Shown piece after piece: positions 12,701-22,310 of a stretch of 64,000 nucleotides of DNA. A program made the translations under genes and the position numbers. The first letter of the stretch is position 1. Each line of letters begins with the position of its first letter. This stretch comes from Cercis canadensis (Eukaryota; Streptophyta; Magnoliopsida; Fabales; Fabaceae), in contig QAOA01006358.1 in the NCBI GenBank assembly GCA_003255065.1, positions 89,586 through 153,585 on the forward strand, read 5' to 3'. The notes under the pieces are model-generated. The model did not search any database. It saw only the letters and a program-made list of their open reading frames with translations, and was not told the DNA's origin.

Positions 12701-12858
12701 TGTGTCTCTCCCAGTACCCTCACGACCTGCATTTTTTTATGAAAAACACGACTCTATCAGAGACAGACATCTATTCAGGGGCAAGTTCAACATTGTCAAG
12801 TGGTTCTGTTGATGCATCAAGAAATGAGATTTCAATTACTGAGCTATATCCCCGCTAG
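9749..12858 (+). pseudogene. CRK pseudogene with NFR pseudokinase (CRK-D)
   Basis: Exons are 9749-10561, 10815-10931, 11297-11440, 11556-11766, 11876-12113, 12248-12397 and 12528-12858. Exon 1 encodes a signal peptide, then an in-frame TGA at 9821-9823. Gnk2-1 is good (CRGDVKPYDCRSC), but a one-base deletion near 10245 shifts frame before Gnk2-2 (CTPDLSEQECSNC). Exon 2 is the transmembrane segment. In exon 3 a ~4-base insertion makes TAA after NN, and the glycine loop reads GQSGFG. Exon 5 has a TAA, HHDLK for HRDLK, and NFR for DFG. The last acceptor is gcat instead of gcag (12524-12527). A T7 run near 12731 shifts the tail, which ends TELYPR in another frame. It cannot encode an active kinase. 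Confidence 0.93.
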
Positions 12859-13500
12859 CCGAAAATGAGAGGTGATAGGGGAAATTCATGTTTGCATTGT
12901 ATTGAATTTCAAGAACAATATCAGTACTGCCCTCAAACTTTCAATGACTTGAACTTCAATAACTTTTTTTTTTATCTTTTTGCTCGAACTTGAACATCTT
13001 TATGATTAAAGTTTATTGAATATTGGGTTCATCAATACATAGCCAGCCCAATTAAAGTGAAGGCACAAATAATGTAGTTAGTTGAAAATTGCCGCAACAT
13101 ATAGTCATATACTTTGACCTAGATAAGTTTTCTCCAAGTTAAATTTAGATTAATAGGCCACAATGAATTTTTTTTTTTTTTTTTGCTGCGACTCTGGATT
13201 TAAATACGAAACCTATAAGTTTTGAGAATGATTTTAGTATCACTCGGTTACAATGAAATTTTAATATGCAAGGTAATTATAATTGACAATACAAAAAAAA
13301 AATTATTTATCGTGGATCAATTAAAATTGAAATACAACGTGAATCTCTGCATACTTGTATAACTTTGAAAACTATCTATTATTATATAAATCTTTCTGTA
13401 CTTGCAACACTAATCTCCCATTCTTATACGGTTATACCAGCTAATAGCTTAAAAAGGCGACTTGGAGCTGTATATGGTCAATGAAAATTTTATATTGTGC
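12859..13500. other. Intergenic, AT-rich
   Basis: 3' flank of CRK-D. A T-run at 13171-13186 and scattered A-runs are the only notable features; nothing coding was recognised. Confidence 0.5.
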
Positions 13501-13874
13501 TTGTTAGAAACTCAAACTGCGAAGGTAGAACTCACCCCAAAAGATTAGTCCATTAGGGGAGGGTATTTTCACTACTTAAGTATCATCCCATAATTGCTTG
13601 CGAAACCGATATGGGACTTCCCATACCATAACATTACCACCCCTTGAGAAGCCGAACGCCTACAGATGGCCCACTCTCACCCTGAGTGGACAGCCAAGAG
13701 TGGGCCGTCCGTGGGTATCCGCCTTTTCAAGAGGTGGGTAATGTTATATTATGGAAAGTCTTACATCGGTTCCGTAAGCAATTATGGGATGATACTTAAG
13801 TAGTGAATGCACCCTCTCTTAATGGACTAGTCTTTTGGGGTGAGTTCTACATTCGCAGCTTGAGTTCGTAACAA
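13501..13874. repeat. Foldback (long inverted repeat) element, MITE-like
   Basis: The left arm starts ttgttagaaactcaaactgcg, and the right arm, reverse-complemented, starts ttgttacgaactcaagctgcg. The two match with few differences for about 150 bp, including ctcaccccaaaag, cactacttaagtatcatccc and the ccataattgctt block. The core holds a second perfect 10-bp pair, GGCCCACTCT and AGAGTGGGCC. Most of the 374 bp can form one hairpin. No ORF is present. The target duplication was not resolved. Class and family are unknown; a foldback or MULE-type MITE is most likely. Confidence 0.8.
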
Positions 13875-14777
13875 TGCCCATCTTGAATCTAAGTCAAAGC
13901 TCTAGTTTAGGCAACTGCAGTCAATCTTTCTTCCATATTTGTTTATAAGCTGGACGTTGTCTTAGCCCTTCTCTTCTTTCTAAACAAGTTTCTCGTTTGA
14001 CTGGAAAAAGCCTTTGGATATTTAATCTACTAATTCCAATTATTTCACCTTTCAGCTTATGTTATAAGCTTCAATATTCCAATTGTTACATCTTATTCCA
14101 GAGGACTGTTCTATTAGAATGGCAATCGTTTCTTTTAGGCTGCTCTCTTTTCTTTGTCTCTTGGTCATGCTCATATCTCAATCCACCGCTCAACCAAGGT
14201 TCCAAGGCTACTCTTGCATTAATGGTAATGGTAACTACCACCACTAATAGTACCTTCCACACCAACCTCAATACTCTTTTTGCCAATCTCTCTTCCAACA
14301 CAGAAATTGACTACGGCTTCTACAATTTCTCTTATGGCCAAAACTCTGACAAAGTTAACGCAATTGGGTTATGCAAAGGGGATGTCAAGGCAGAGGATTG
14401 CCGTAGTTGCTTCATCAATTCTAGAATCCGTCTCACACAACTGTGTCCAAATCAGAAGGAAGCAATTGGTTGGTATGATAATTGCATGTTACGTTACTCA
14501 AACCGTTCAATATTTGGTGTCATGGAAACTTCACCACAGTTCTCAATGAGTAACTTCAACAATGCAACAGAGGTGGATCAGTTCAATCAAGTGCTCAGGG
14601 ACTTGTTGGAGAGCCTAAGAAGCAGAGCCGCATCCAGTGACTCCAGTCGAAAATATGCTGCAGCAAATGCATCTGCTCCAGGGTTTCAAACTATATATGG
14701 TCTTGTGCAATGCACACCTGATATATCTGAGGATGAATGCAATACATGCTTGATTGGAGCTTTCACAGGAATCCCTG

Positions 14778-15275
14778 AGGATTTGTTTGGGAGTTACTTT
14801 GGAGAGAAAATAAAATGAGAGGGGAGGAATAAAGCTCCCATCTCCCTTATTTGAAAGATTTATCTTAAAAAATGAAAGGAGATCGCTGAGTAAGATGGAA
14901 CTCGCACTCTTTTTTTGGTCTATTTTTGTGTTCCTCTAAATTGAGGGGTTTAGAGAGAAAATATGTTAAAATGACTATTATATTTTTTTTAAAATTTCTC
15001 ACCCCTTTATTAAGAAATAAGTGTATTGTATTATTTAATTTTATATTAAATATATCTATTTTAATAATAAAAAGGTAAACTAGTAAAAATATTTTACAAT
15101 ATGACTTTTTATTTATTTTTTTTTCTTTTGCTCATTTTAATCATCCAAACAAAAGAAAAAAAAAAAAAAAAAAAAAAAAAAANAAAAAAAAACTCCATTT
15201 TTCTTCTCTTCTTTTTCCTCTCTTTCCTCTCTTTTCCTTTCATTTTCCCTCACTTCAAACTCCCAAACAGATCCT
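14778..15275. mobile_element. MITE-like insertion in the second Gnk2 domain of CRK-E
   Basis: Ends are inverted repeats: the left reads aggatttgtttgggagtt, and the right, reverse-complemented, reads aggatctgtttgggagtt. Purine-rich subterminal similarity extends ~50 bp. The insertion lies exactly where alignment to paralogue exon 1 breaks (after atccct) and resumes (aatattgtgatagcaag). The 498-bp body is AT-rich and non-coding, with a poly-A run and an N at 15183. The end sequence resembles hAT-type MITEs, but no target duplication was resolved. Confidence 0.7.
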
Positions 15276-16065
15276 AAAAATATTGTGATAGCAAGAGAGG
15301 TGGTAGAATTCTCAGACCCAGCTGTAATTTTAGATATGAAATCTACCCCTTCTATGACCCTGCAGCTGATGCAACAGCACCAACATCGCCACCACAACCA
15401 TCTCCCCTTCGTCCCCCATCTAAAGGTACTTGCCACATTATTTTTTAAAATGTGATAGCAACAAGTAAGCAACTTAAACTCATCCCTGCTTCAAATTAAG
15501 TTGTCTACATGACATTCTTAGAAATTGAACTAATATTTTCTTCTTTTTTTCTCTCTAAATCCAGTGGTTAATTGATATCTTAATCTTATAGTTCACAATC
15601 CTTGTCCCTGGAATGTTTTAGTCGGCACAGAATTCTGGCTTTAGCAGGAAACAACAATAAATCATCACGAACTGTGATTGCCATAGTTGTGCCAGTTGTT
15701 GCCTTCGTTGCACTGGTTATCCTTATCTGCATCTATTTAAGAATGAGGAAACCAAGGAAAATTATTGAAAGTAAGACAATATAGTGTTTCTTGTTATTTG
15801 TTTTTGGTTAAGTAAGGCCTTATGCAGTTGCAGTGAAATTTAAAGGGAAAAGGATTTTTTATTTCGTTAGTTTGATTAAATTCACAAAAAAAGTTTATGA
15901 CCAATTATGATTTTAAGTAACTATTTATATTTGTTAAGTAGAAAATAAGACCATCCTAACAACATAAATCCCATTAGTACTACTCACTTATTTAAACTCG
16001 GTTTTTTATGTGAATCTGAAGCTGACAATGAAATAGAATTCAACTTTGACACCATCACAGTCGCT

Positions 16066-18410
16066 ACAGATAACTTCTCAGAGGCAAATAAGCTCGGATT
16101 AGGTGGATTTGGAGCTGTTTACAAGGCAAGATTATACTTTTTCTTGGATAACAATATCACATCATTGTGAAAACATTCTACACGTTTAGGATTGGCTTAG
16201 AATTCCATGTACCTAACAGGCTAACACTGACATATTTTCAAGGTAGGCTCTACAGTGGACAAGAAATTGCTGTCAAAAGGTTATCCAAGGATTCTGGCCA
16301 AGGAGACATAGAATTTAAGAATGAAGTGCTGTTAGCAGCCAAGCTTCAGCACCGAAATTTAGTTAGACTACTTGGTTTTTGTTTGGATAAAAAAGAAAGG
16401 CTACTTGTCTATGAGTTTGTTCCAAATAAAAGCCTTGATTACTACATATTCGGTTAGTTATAGGCTTAACTTGGTTGGACTGTACCTCTGTTTCAGTATT
16501 ACTTCAAGTTTGTTGCATGGTTAAGTACATAAAAGTTCAAAAAAACTAAAAATTATATCTTGCCTTGGATATGTAGATCCAATCAAGCGTGCACATTTTG
16601 ATTGGGAGAAGTGCTACAAAATCATAAAAGGTATTATTAGAGAACTTCTTTATCTTCATGAGGATTTTCGTTTGCAGATTATCCATCATAATCTCAAAGC
16701 AAGCTGTTGTGAAAATTCCAACGCAAGTGTACGTTGTCGTTTGCAAGTAATAAAATGAGATTAATTTATCGTTCCCACGAGGACTAATGTACCAACTACC
16801 GAAATAGGGTTAACCTTAACTTTATCTAATCAATCGATAAGAAGATATTTCAATGAAACAACTAAAAATAGAATGAAAACAATGTAAACCAGAATAATAG
16901 CAAATTAAACCAGAAAAAATTATAGATTCAGCAAAAGAGAAGCACCTAGGGTTCCGACTTCACCATAATTACTCCCAGCTTTCATTCCATATTCCATTAA
17001 CTCCAATTTATCTTCCTATTTGCTAATCAAGATTCCCTAATTTATTCACTAGCCTCTCCCAAGGTCTAGTGTAAATATCCCTTAACTACTAACCCTGTAT
17101 ATCCCTATACGAGTTACAATAATTATGAATTCATTTAGTTTTGTGGATCTTTTTAACTGATTACATGAGCCATAGAGGTATATTCCTATCCTCCATGTAA
17201 CTCATGGCATTTACCCCAAGGAACTTGACACACAACTCTCCTTCCGGTCTCATTGTGATTAACAATTCATCTAATTATTGGCCAGACAATCAGAAGCATT
17301 AAGAGAAGAGATAAACGCTCAAATTGAAGAGATAAATAATGGAATTAACTTCATATGAAACTACAGCTGGTCCTAATTAGGCTACATCGTACCCTAGATA
17401 AGAGAATTAGTTCATACTAGATGAAGAGAACAAGAAAGAATAAAATTGAGACATGATTCAAAGGTAAAAGAGGAAAAACTCTGGTTTGAAGGTCGAATTA
17501 GCCTTGCATCTCCTCCCTTCAATCCTTCCTTTGCCTCCTTTGTGCCTCCAAAAGTGTCTAAGAACGACTCCCTTCTAATTCCCTTCTTTCCTATTTATAT
17601 CCCCCACTCTAAAGCCCTAAAACCCATGAGAAAATAAGCCACGTCTGCAGAATTAACTTCGGGCGCCGCACCTCTGAAGTTTGGGCGCCGCACCTCTGAG
17701 TTGCTGGAAGAAATCTGGTTCTTTTCATTTTTCGGGCGCCGCACCTCTGTATTTTGAGGGGTGCGGCGCTNACAGATAACTTCTCAGAGGCAAATAAGCT
17801 CGGATTAGGTGGATTTGGAGCTGTTTACAAGGCAAGATTATACTTTTTCTTGGATAACAATATCACATCATTGTGAAAACATTCTACACGTTTAGGATTG
17901 GCTTAGAATTCCATGTACCTAACAGGCTAACACTGACATATTTTCAAGGTAGGCTCTACAGTGGACAAGAAATTGCTGTCAAAAGGTTATCCAAGGATTC
18001 TGGCCAAGGAGACATAGAATTTAAGAATGAAGTGCTGTTAGCAGCCAAGCTTCAGCACCGAAATTTAGTTAGACTACTTGGTTTTTGTTTGGATAAAAAA
18101 GAAAGGCTACTTGTCTATGAGTTTGTTCCAAATAAAAGCCTTGATTACTACATATTCGGTTAGTTATAGGCTTAACTTGGTTGGACTGTACCTCTGTTTC
18201 AGTATTACTTCAAGTTTGTTGCATGGTTAAGTACATAAAAGTTCAAAAAAACTAAAAATTATATCTTGCCTTGGATATGTAGATCCAATCAAGCGTGCAC
18301 ATTTTGATTGGGAGAAGTGCTACAAAATCATAAAAGGTATTATTAGAGAACTTCTTTATCTTCATGAGGATTTTCGTTTGCAGATTATCCATCATAATCT
18401 CAAAGCAAGC
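16066..18410. repeat. Assembly-associated 639-bp direct duplication around an N
   Basis: 16066-16704 and 17772-18410 appear identical, introns included (offset 1706). The second copy begins right after the N at 17771. The left copy runs into an LTR at 16705; the right copy runs uninterrupted through the same exon. The simplest reading is an LTR-bearing and an empty haplotype scaffolded in tandem, not a true gene duplication. Confidence 0.85.
16705..17770 (-). mobile_element. Solo LTR (copy A), minus orientation, 5' end missing at the N
   Basis: The plus-strand left edge tgttgtgaaaattcc abuts the CRK-E exon at caagc, and the empty copy shows caagc followed by aacattc. In minus orientation the LTR ends in ..CACAACA. 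TATAAATA lies on the minus strand at 17592-17599. GC-rich repeats (gggcgccgcacctctg at 17661, 17683 and 17734, plus an inverted copy at 17755-17770) lie upstream of it. Homology to copies B (34112-35498) and C (50073-51274) includes cgttcccacgaggact near 16771. No coding region is present. Confidence 0.8.
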
Positions 18411-19485
18411 AACATTCTTTTGGATGAAAAGATGAACCTTAAGATATCAAATTTTAGATTGGCGAGACTAATTGTGGTGAATCAAACTCAAGGCAATACA
18501 AGCAAGATTGTTAGAACCTAGTAAGTAACAGAATACTCTAGAGCTACCTAGTTATTCTAATAATGGTCTTTAACCAAAACAGAATAAGAACATCAGGATG
18601 GTCAATAAGAGATCTGGTAGCATTTGTATCTAATTGGGATTATTTATGTTTTAACTTGCAGTAGATATATAGCACCTGAGTATGCTATGCTTGAAATTTT
18701 TTTAGTGAAATCAAATGTATATAGTTTTGGTGTACTTGTGCTAGAGATTGTAAGTGGACACAAAAATAATGGCATCCATCATGAGGAGAATGTTGTGGAT
18801 CTATTAACTTTTGTAAGTGTGCCTTCTTTTCATCATTATCTTTCTTCTCTCAAGAAGCGTAGGATTAGAATATTTATTACATGGTTGGTCCACGTGAAAT
18901 TTGTTAACTGGACTGGAAGTTTTCTCTTTTTCGTATATCTCTTTTCAGAAGTGAGTACAAAAATATATAGATACAAGGAAAAAAATTTCTGGCACCTATT
19001 CTGGGCTCTACAATGTCTAAGACTAGAATAGTAGTTGACCCATGAAGTATGGGCATAGTGGTTCACCCTTGAAGTATGGGATTTTACAAATACCAATGTT
19101 CCTAATTCTAATCAGCTCACGCCAACAAAATTGTAAAAGTAAAAAACTGTGAACGTATGTTTCTACTGTTGAGCAACGTTTTGCAGGCATGGAAAAATTA
19201 GAGGGAAAGGACAGCCTCAAATATTGTTGATCCTACAATAACTGGTGGTTCAAGAAATGAAATAATAAGATGCATCCACATTGGATTACTCTGTGTTCAA
19301 GAAAATGTAGCTGAAAGACCAACCATATCTTTAGTGGTACTCATGCTTAACAGCTACTCTTTCACACTTCCAATACCCTCGCAACCTGCATTTTTTTTAT
19401 GAATTCTAGTAGTTTTTCAATATCAAGTGATTAAGACATCCATCTAGTTGATGAGGCTTGAATTACTGAGATGTATCCTCTCTAG

Positions 19486-20122
19486 ATTTTAGTGGTATGG
19501 GTGACATTCATAAGCAACAGTTACTGATTTGCTCTGTACTGTACTAAGAACGACTGTTTGCAGTTTACCAAGAATGAAATTGTAAATTGATCTAGAATTC
19601 TTTGAATGCATAAACAGGAGAAAAGTTATTTTTTATACGAATTCAGGGGAGGATACTTCAGGGGAAATAAGATCAAGTGTATTAGATATCCAACCTCTTG
19701 AATCATCCGTTAATGAAGCTTGAATTACTGAGCTATATCCTCACTAGATTTTAGTGATAGAGGTGACATGCATAAGCATCAATTACTGATTTGCTCTACT
19801 GTACCAATAAGGATCATTTGCAATTTACCAAGAAAATAATAATGGAACACATGGATCACCACTAAAGTATGTTTGCCAAGAACATCCTGCAGTCATTTAG
19901 GAGTAGTCATCTGTTCATATTAGAAGTATGCCAAAAAAAAATGGTGGCATCAATGAATATAATAAACTTTGGAAGACTTCCAATTATTTATCTTCCTTGT
20001 CTTTAGAAGTATGGCATGATCATAAGAATATGTATAATTATAATTAGTCCACATGAAATTTTACGAGTAAGAATTTCTGGTTGTTGGCTAATATCTTTCT
20101 GCATTTGAGCAAATTCTTGCCT
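19486..20122 (+). repeat. Duplicated CRK last-exon tail and 3' UTR
   Basis: The sequence from ttgaattactgagctatatcctcactag (19714-19747) through aggagtagtc (~19910) repeats the end of CRK-E (19460-19570) and recurs again at 22123-22306. It contains the degenerate TELYP tail and the motif ggtgacat(t/g)cataagca. From ~19940 the sequence aligns with the last intron of CRK-A (cttccttgtc, agtccacatga). Confidence 0.75.
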
Positions 20123-20330
20123 GCATGGAAAAACTGGAGGGTATAGACAGCCTCAAGTGTTGTAGATGCCACACTCAATGATTAATCAAGAAACGAAATA
20201 ATTAGATGCATCCGCATTGGATTGTTTTGTGTTCAAGAAAATGTACTTAACACTTGACAGACCAACTATGTCTTCGGTAGTACTTAGGCTTAACAGCTGC
20301 TCTATTGAATTATGAGATTTTTTTATGTTT
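20123..20330 (+). pseudogene. Orphan CRK last-exon relic (CRK-F)
   Basis: gcatggaaaaactggagggt (20123-) corresponds to AWKNWREG of the last CRK exon. It is followed by degraded IRCIRIGLFCVQENV and a PTMSSVVL-like stretch with internal stops, including one at atgattaa. The splice acceptor preceding it is cttgcct, not gcag. No other exons adjoin, so this is a residue of unequal crossing-over within the cluster. Confidence 0.8.
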
Positions 20331-21078
20331 TAAGTTAGGGAATATTTCCTTTTGTTAGTGTAAAAAATTTGATGTTGATGTGTTATGTTGCTTGCTAGTT
20401 TAGATAAGCTGAAATAATTATTGTTGACTGGTACGGTGTGGTATGGATTAGGTATGGACATGTACTAATAATTTTGTTGTATATATAGCAACCAAGATGG
20501 ATAAAAAAAATAAGAAGACCAAGAACCATGTTGCATACAGCTTTTTGCTTTAAGTTTTTCTACTCTTCTTCCTCTAAGTCTCTAAAAATACTAACCTGCT
20601 CTCTCACTCTCCCAAATTCCCAATACTCTCAGCAATATAAAAAGGAAAAAGCGAATGCATTCTGAAGCTGTAATAATTTTATTTTATAAAAAAAATAGCT
20701 TTTTTGTCAATCACCTATACATGGAGTATTTTGCCAGCAAAATCATGCAGTCCTTTAGTATTTGTTTATGTGTTCACATTATGGGCAGTGAACAGGTGCT
20801 AGAGCCATGGTGGGGACTGGGGACTTCTAGTGCACGACCATGATGCAAGGAAAAGTGGTAGACAAAGAATGTGGGTCCTAGTGTTTATGTGTCAAATGCT
20901 CTGTTTAATTGGCCATGGTCACATGCTCTGTTTTTTATTCTTTCTGTCATGTCAATTGCTGTTTTTGAAAACGTGGTTATCGGATTATTAGAGCAAGGTT
21001 ATCGGATTATACGTGAAGAATGGATTATCGCCGGTTTCCACAGGAACCAACCATCTAGCAGACTTGTACCAGATCCAA
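20331..21078. other. Intergenic upstream of the secreted Gnk2 gene
   Basis: AT-rich sequence with a 23-bp segment at 20818-20840 identical to the filler at 2595-2617. The ORF at 20871-21128 lies in presumed promoter DNA and shows no recognisable domain. Confidence 0.45.
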
Positions 21079-21320
21079 GTCAAGCACTGAACCATGAGTA
21101 TGGACTTTCCAAGTCAAGCATTGACTGAGCCATATAAAAAAGAACTTTCCTTTTCCTAACTGTTAGGAAATTGAATGTGACACACACAATTTTTTTGACT
21201 AATGTATGCCGTAATTTTTGACTTCATGATGGCCGTAATATTTGACAGCTAACACTAACCTTGGAAGAAATTGGACATAGACATAGGAACATCAATCTTG
21301 CTCCAGTCTTCACCAATATA
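21079..21320 (+). promoter_or_regulatory. W-box-rich promoter of the secreted Gnk2 gene
   Basis: TTGAC cores lie at 21121-21125, 21195-21199, 21218-21222 and 21242-21246, and inverted GTCAA at ~21080 and ~21114: six in about 170 bp. A TATA-like tataaaaaa lies at 21133 and aatataag at ~21314, about 40 bp before the ATG. Clusters of W-boxes are typical WRKY targets in defence genes; that role here is inferred. Confidence 0.5.
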
Positions 21321-21358
21321 AGTTCACATTTTGTTCCATATTTCAAAGCACAACCACA

Positions 21359-22129
21359 ATGGCTATTGTTTCTTTAGTGTCACTTTCATTTCTTTGTTTC
21401 CTTCTCAATCTTGCATCCCAAGCCACCGCTGAGCCCGAATACTCTCTATGCGTCACTGAAAGAGGTAACTTTACCGCTACTAGAACCTTCAAGACTAACC
21501 TCATTACTCTTTTGGCCAAACTCACTTCCAACACAAAAATTGATTATGGCTTCTACAACTTGTCTTACGGCCAAAACCCTGACAAAGTTAGTGTAATTGG
21601 GCTGTGCAGAGGAGATACCAAGCCAGATGTTTGCCGTAGTTGCCTTAACGATGCTCGAGTCCTTCTCCCACAGAAGTGTGATAATACGGAAGCAATTGCA
21701 TTTTACGCCAAATGCATGTTACGCTACTCAAACCGCTCAATATTGGGTGCCATAGAAGATACTCCCTGGTACTATCAGTGGGGAGGAAATAATGTAACAA
21801 GTGTAAAACGGTACAATCGAGATCTAAACAAATTGCTGGCAAACCTAAGAAGCAAAGCGGCATCTGGTGACTCCCGTCGTAAGTTTGCTACTGGAAATGT
21901 AACAGGTCCAAACTTTCAAAATATATATGCTCTTGTGCAGTGTACGCCTGATTTATCTGAGCAAATCTGTATCGACTGCTTGGGTGAGGCTTTCTCAGAA
22001 ATCCCTACATGCTGTAATCGCAGGAGAAGTGTAATAATTGGAAGACCCAGCTGTAATGTCAGATATGGGAACAGCCTCTTCTATGAAACTGCTTCTGACA
22101 CACCACCTCAAGCTCAAACAACATCCTGA
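21359..22129 (+). CDS. Secreted protein with two Gnk2 (DUF26) domains, CRRSP-like
   Basis: An intact single-exon ORF of 256 aa and the only undamaged CRK-family reading frame that is complete in the window. Residues 1-24 are a signal peptide (ending QATA). Gnk2-1 spans ~27-126 with C83-x8-C92-x2-C95 plus C107 and C119. Gnk2-2 spans ~150-242 with C195-x8-C204-x2-C207 plus C218/C219 and C232. Several N-glycosylation sequons are present (N37, N67, N125, N145, N180). There is no transmembrane segment or kinase; it ends DTPPQAQTTS. Related plant proteins are apoplastic, and ginkbilobin-type members bind mannose and act against fungi; others are plasmodesmal (PDLPs, which have a membrane anchor). 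The stop codon and everything downstream match CRK 3'-end sequence, so the gene looks like a CRK stripped of its transmembrane and kinase exons by deletion. Confidence 0.92.
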   Translation: MAIVSLVSLSFLCFLLNLASQATAEPEYSLCVTERGNFTATRTFKTNLITLLAKLTSNTKIDYGFYNLSYGQNPDKVSVIGLCRGDTKPDVCRSCLNDARVLLPQKCDNTEAIAFYAKCMLRYSNRSILGAIEDTPWYYQWGGNNVTSVKRYNRDLNKLLANLRSKAASGDSRRKFATGNVTGPNFQNIYALVQCTPDLSEQICIDCLGEAFSEIPTCCNRRRSVIIGRPSCNVRYGNSLFYETASDTPPQAQTTS

Positions 22130-22310
22130 ATTATTACTAGATTTTAGTGATAGAGGTGACATTCATAAGCATCAATTACTGTTTTTCTCTACTGTACCAA
22201 TAAGGATCATTTGCAATTTACCAAGAAAATGGTAATGGAATGGATCACCACTAAAGTATGTTTGCCAAGAACATCCTGCAGTCATTTAGGAGTAGTCTGT
22301 TCATATTAGT
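22130..22310 (+). repeat. CRK 3' UTR copy directly after the secreted Gnk2 ORF
   Basis: ctagattttagtgatagaggtgacat through gcagtcatttaggagtagtc matches 19742-19912 almost base for base, differing by small indels. It presumably supplies the polyadenylation region of the secreted gene and marks the deletion junction at ~22123. Confidence 0.85.

Larger units (their letters stand above)
14119..19485 (+). pseudogene. CRK pseudogene with two insertions (CRK-E)
   Basis: The signal peptide from ATG 14119 (MAIVSFRLLSFLCLLVML) goes out of frame near 14236, where an extra C gives accaccact. Gnk2-1 follows (CKGDVKAEDCRSC). Gnk2-2 is interrupted at 14778 by a MITE and resumes at 15276-15425. Exon 2 (15658-15770) is transmembrane. 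The exon 3 acceptor is lost (tat for cag) and its donor is GC. The exon 4 acceptor cag has become caa. Exon 5 encodes HHNLKAS (HRD lost) and, at 18411-18520, NFRLAR (DFG lost). Exon 6 (18662-18812) has KSN for the conserved KSD. The last exon (19187-19485) has TGG to TAG at 19199-19201 and a T8 run. Exons 3-5 appear twice around an LTR and an N at 17771, probably two haplotypes joined end to end. Confidence 0.9.

Noticed and set aside
13997..14818. 273-aa ORF with an N-terminus starting at 13997
   Set aside because: The N-terminal 40 residues are out-of-frame upstream DNA. The true signal peptide begins at ATG 14119 and is separated by a frameshift.
16066..18410. True tandem exon duplication in CRK-E
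   Set aside because: Apparent identity including introns, with the repeat starting exactly at an N, favours joined haplotypes.
20871..21128. 85-aa ORF upstream of the secreted Gnk2 gene
   Set aside because: No recognisable domain; it overlaps the W-box-rich promoter and TATA-like sequence.
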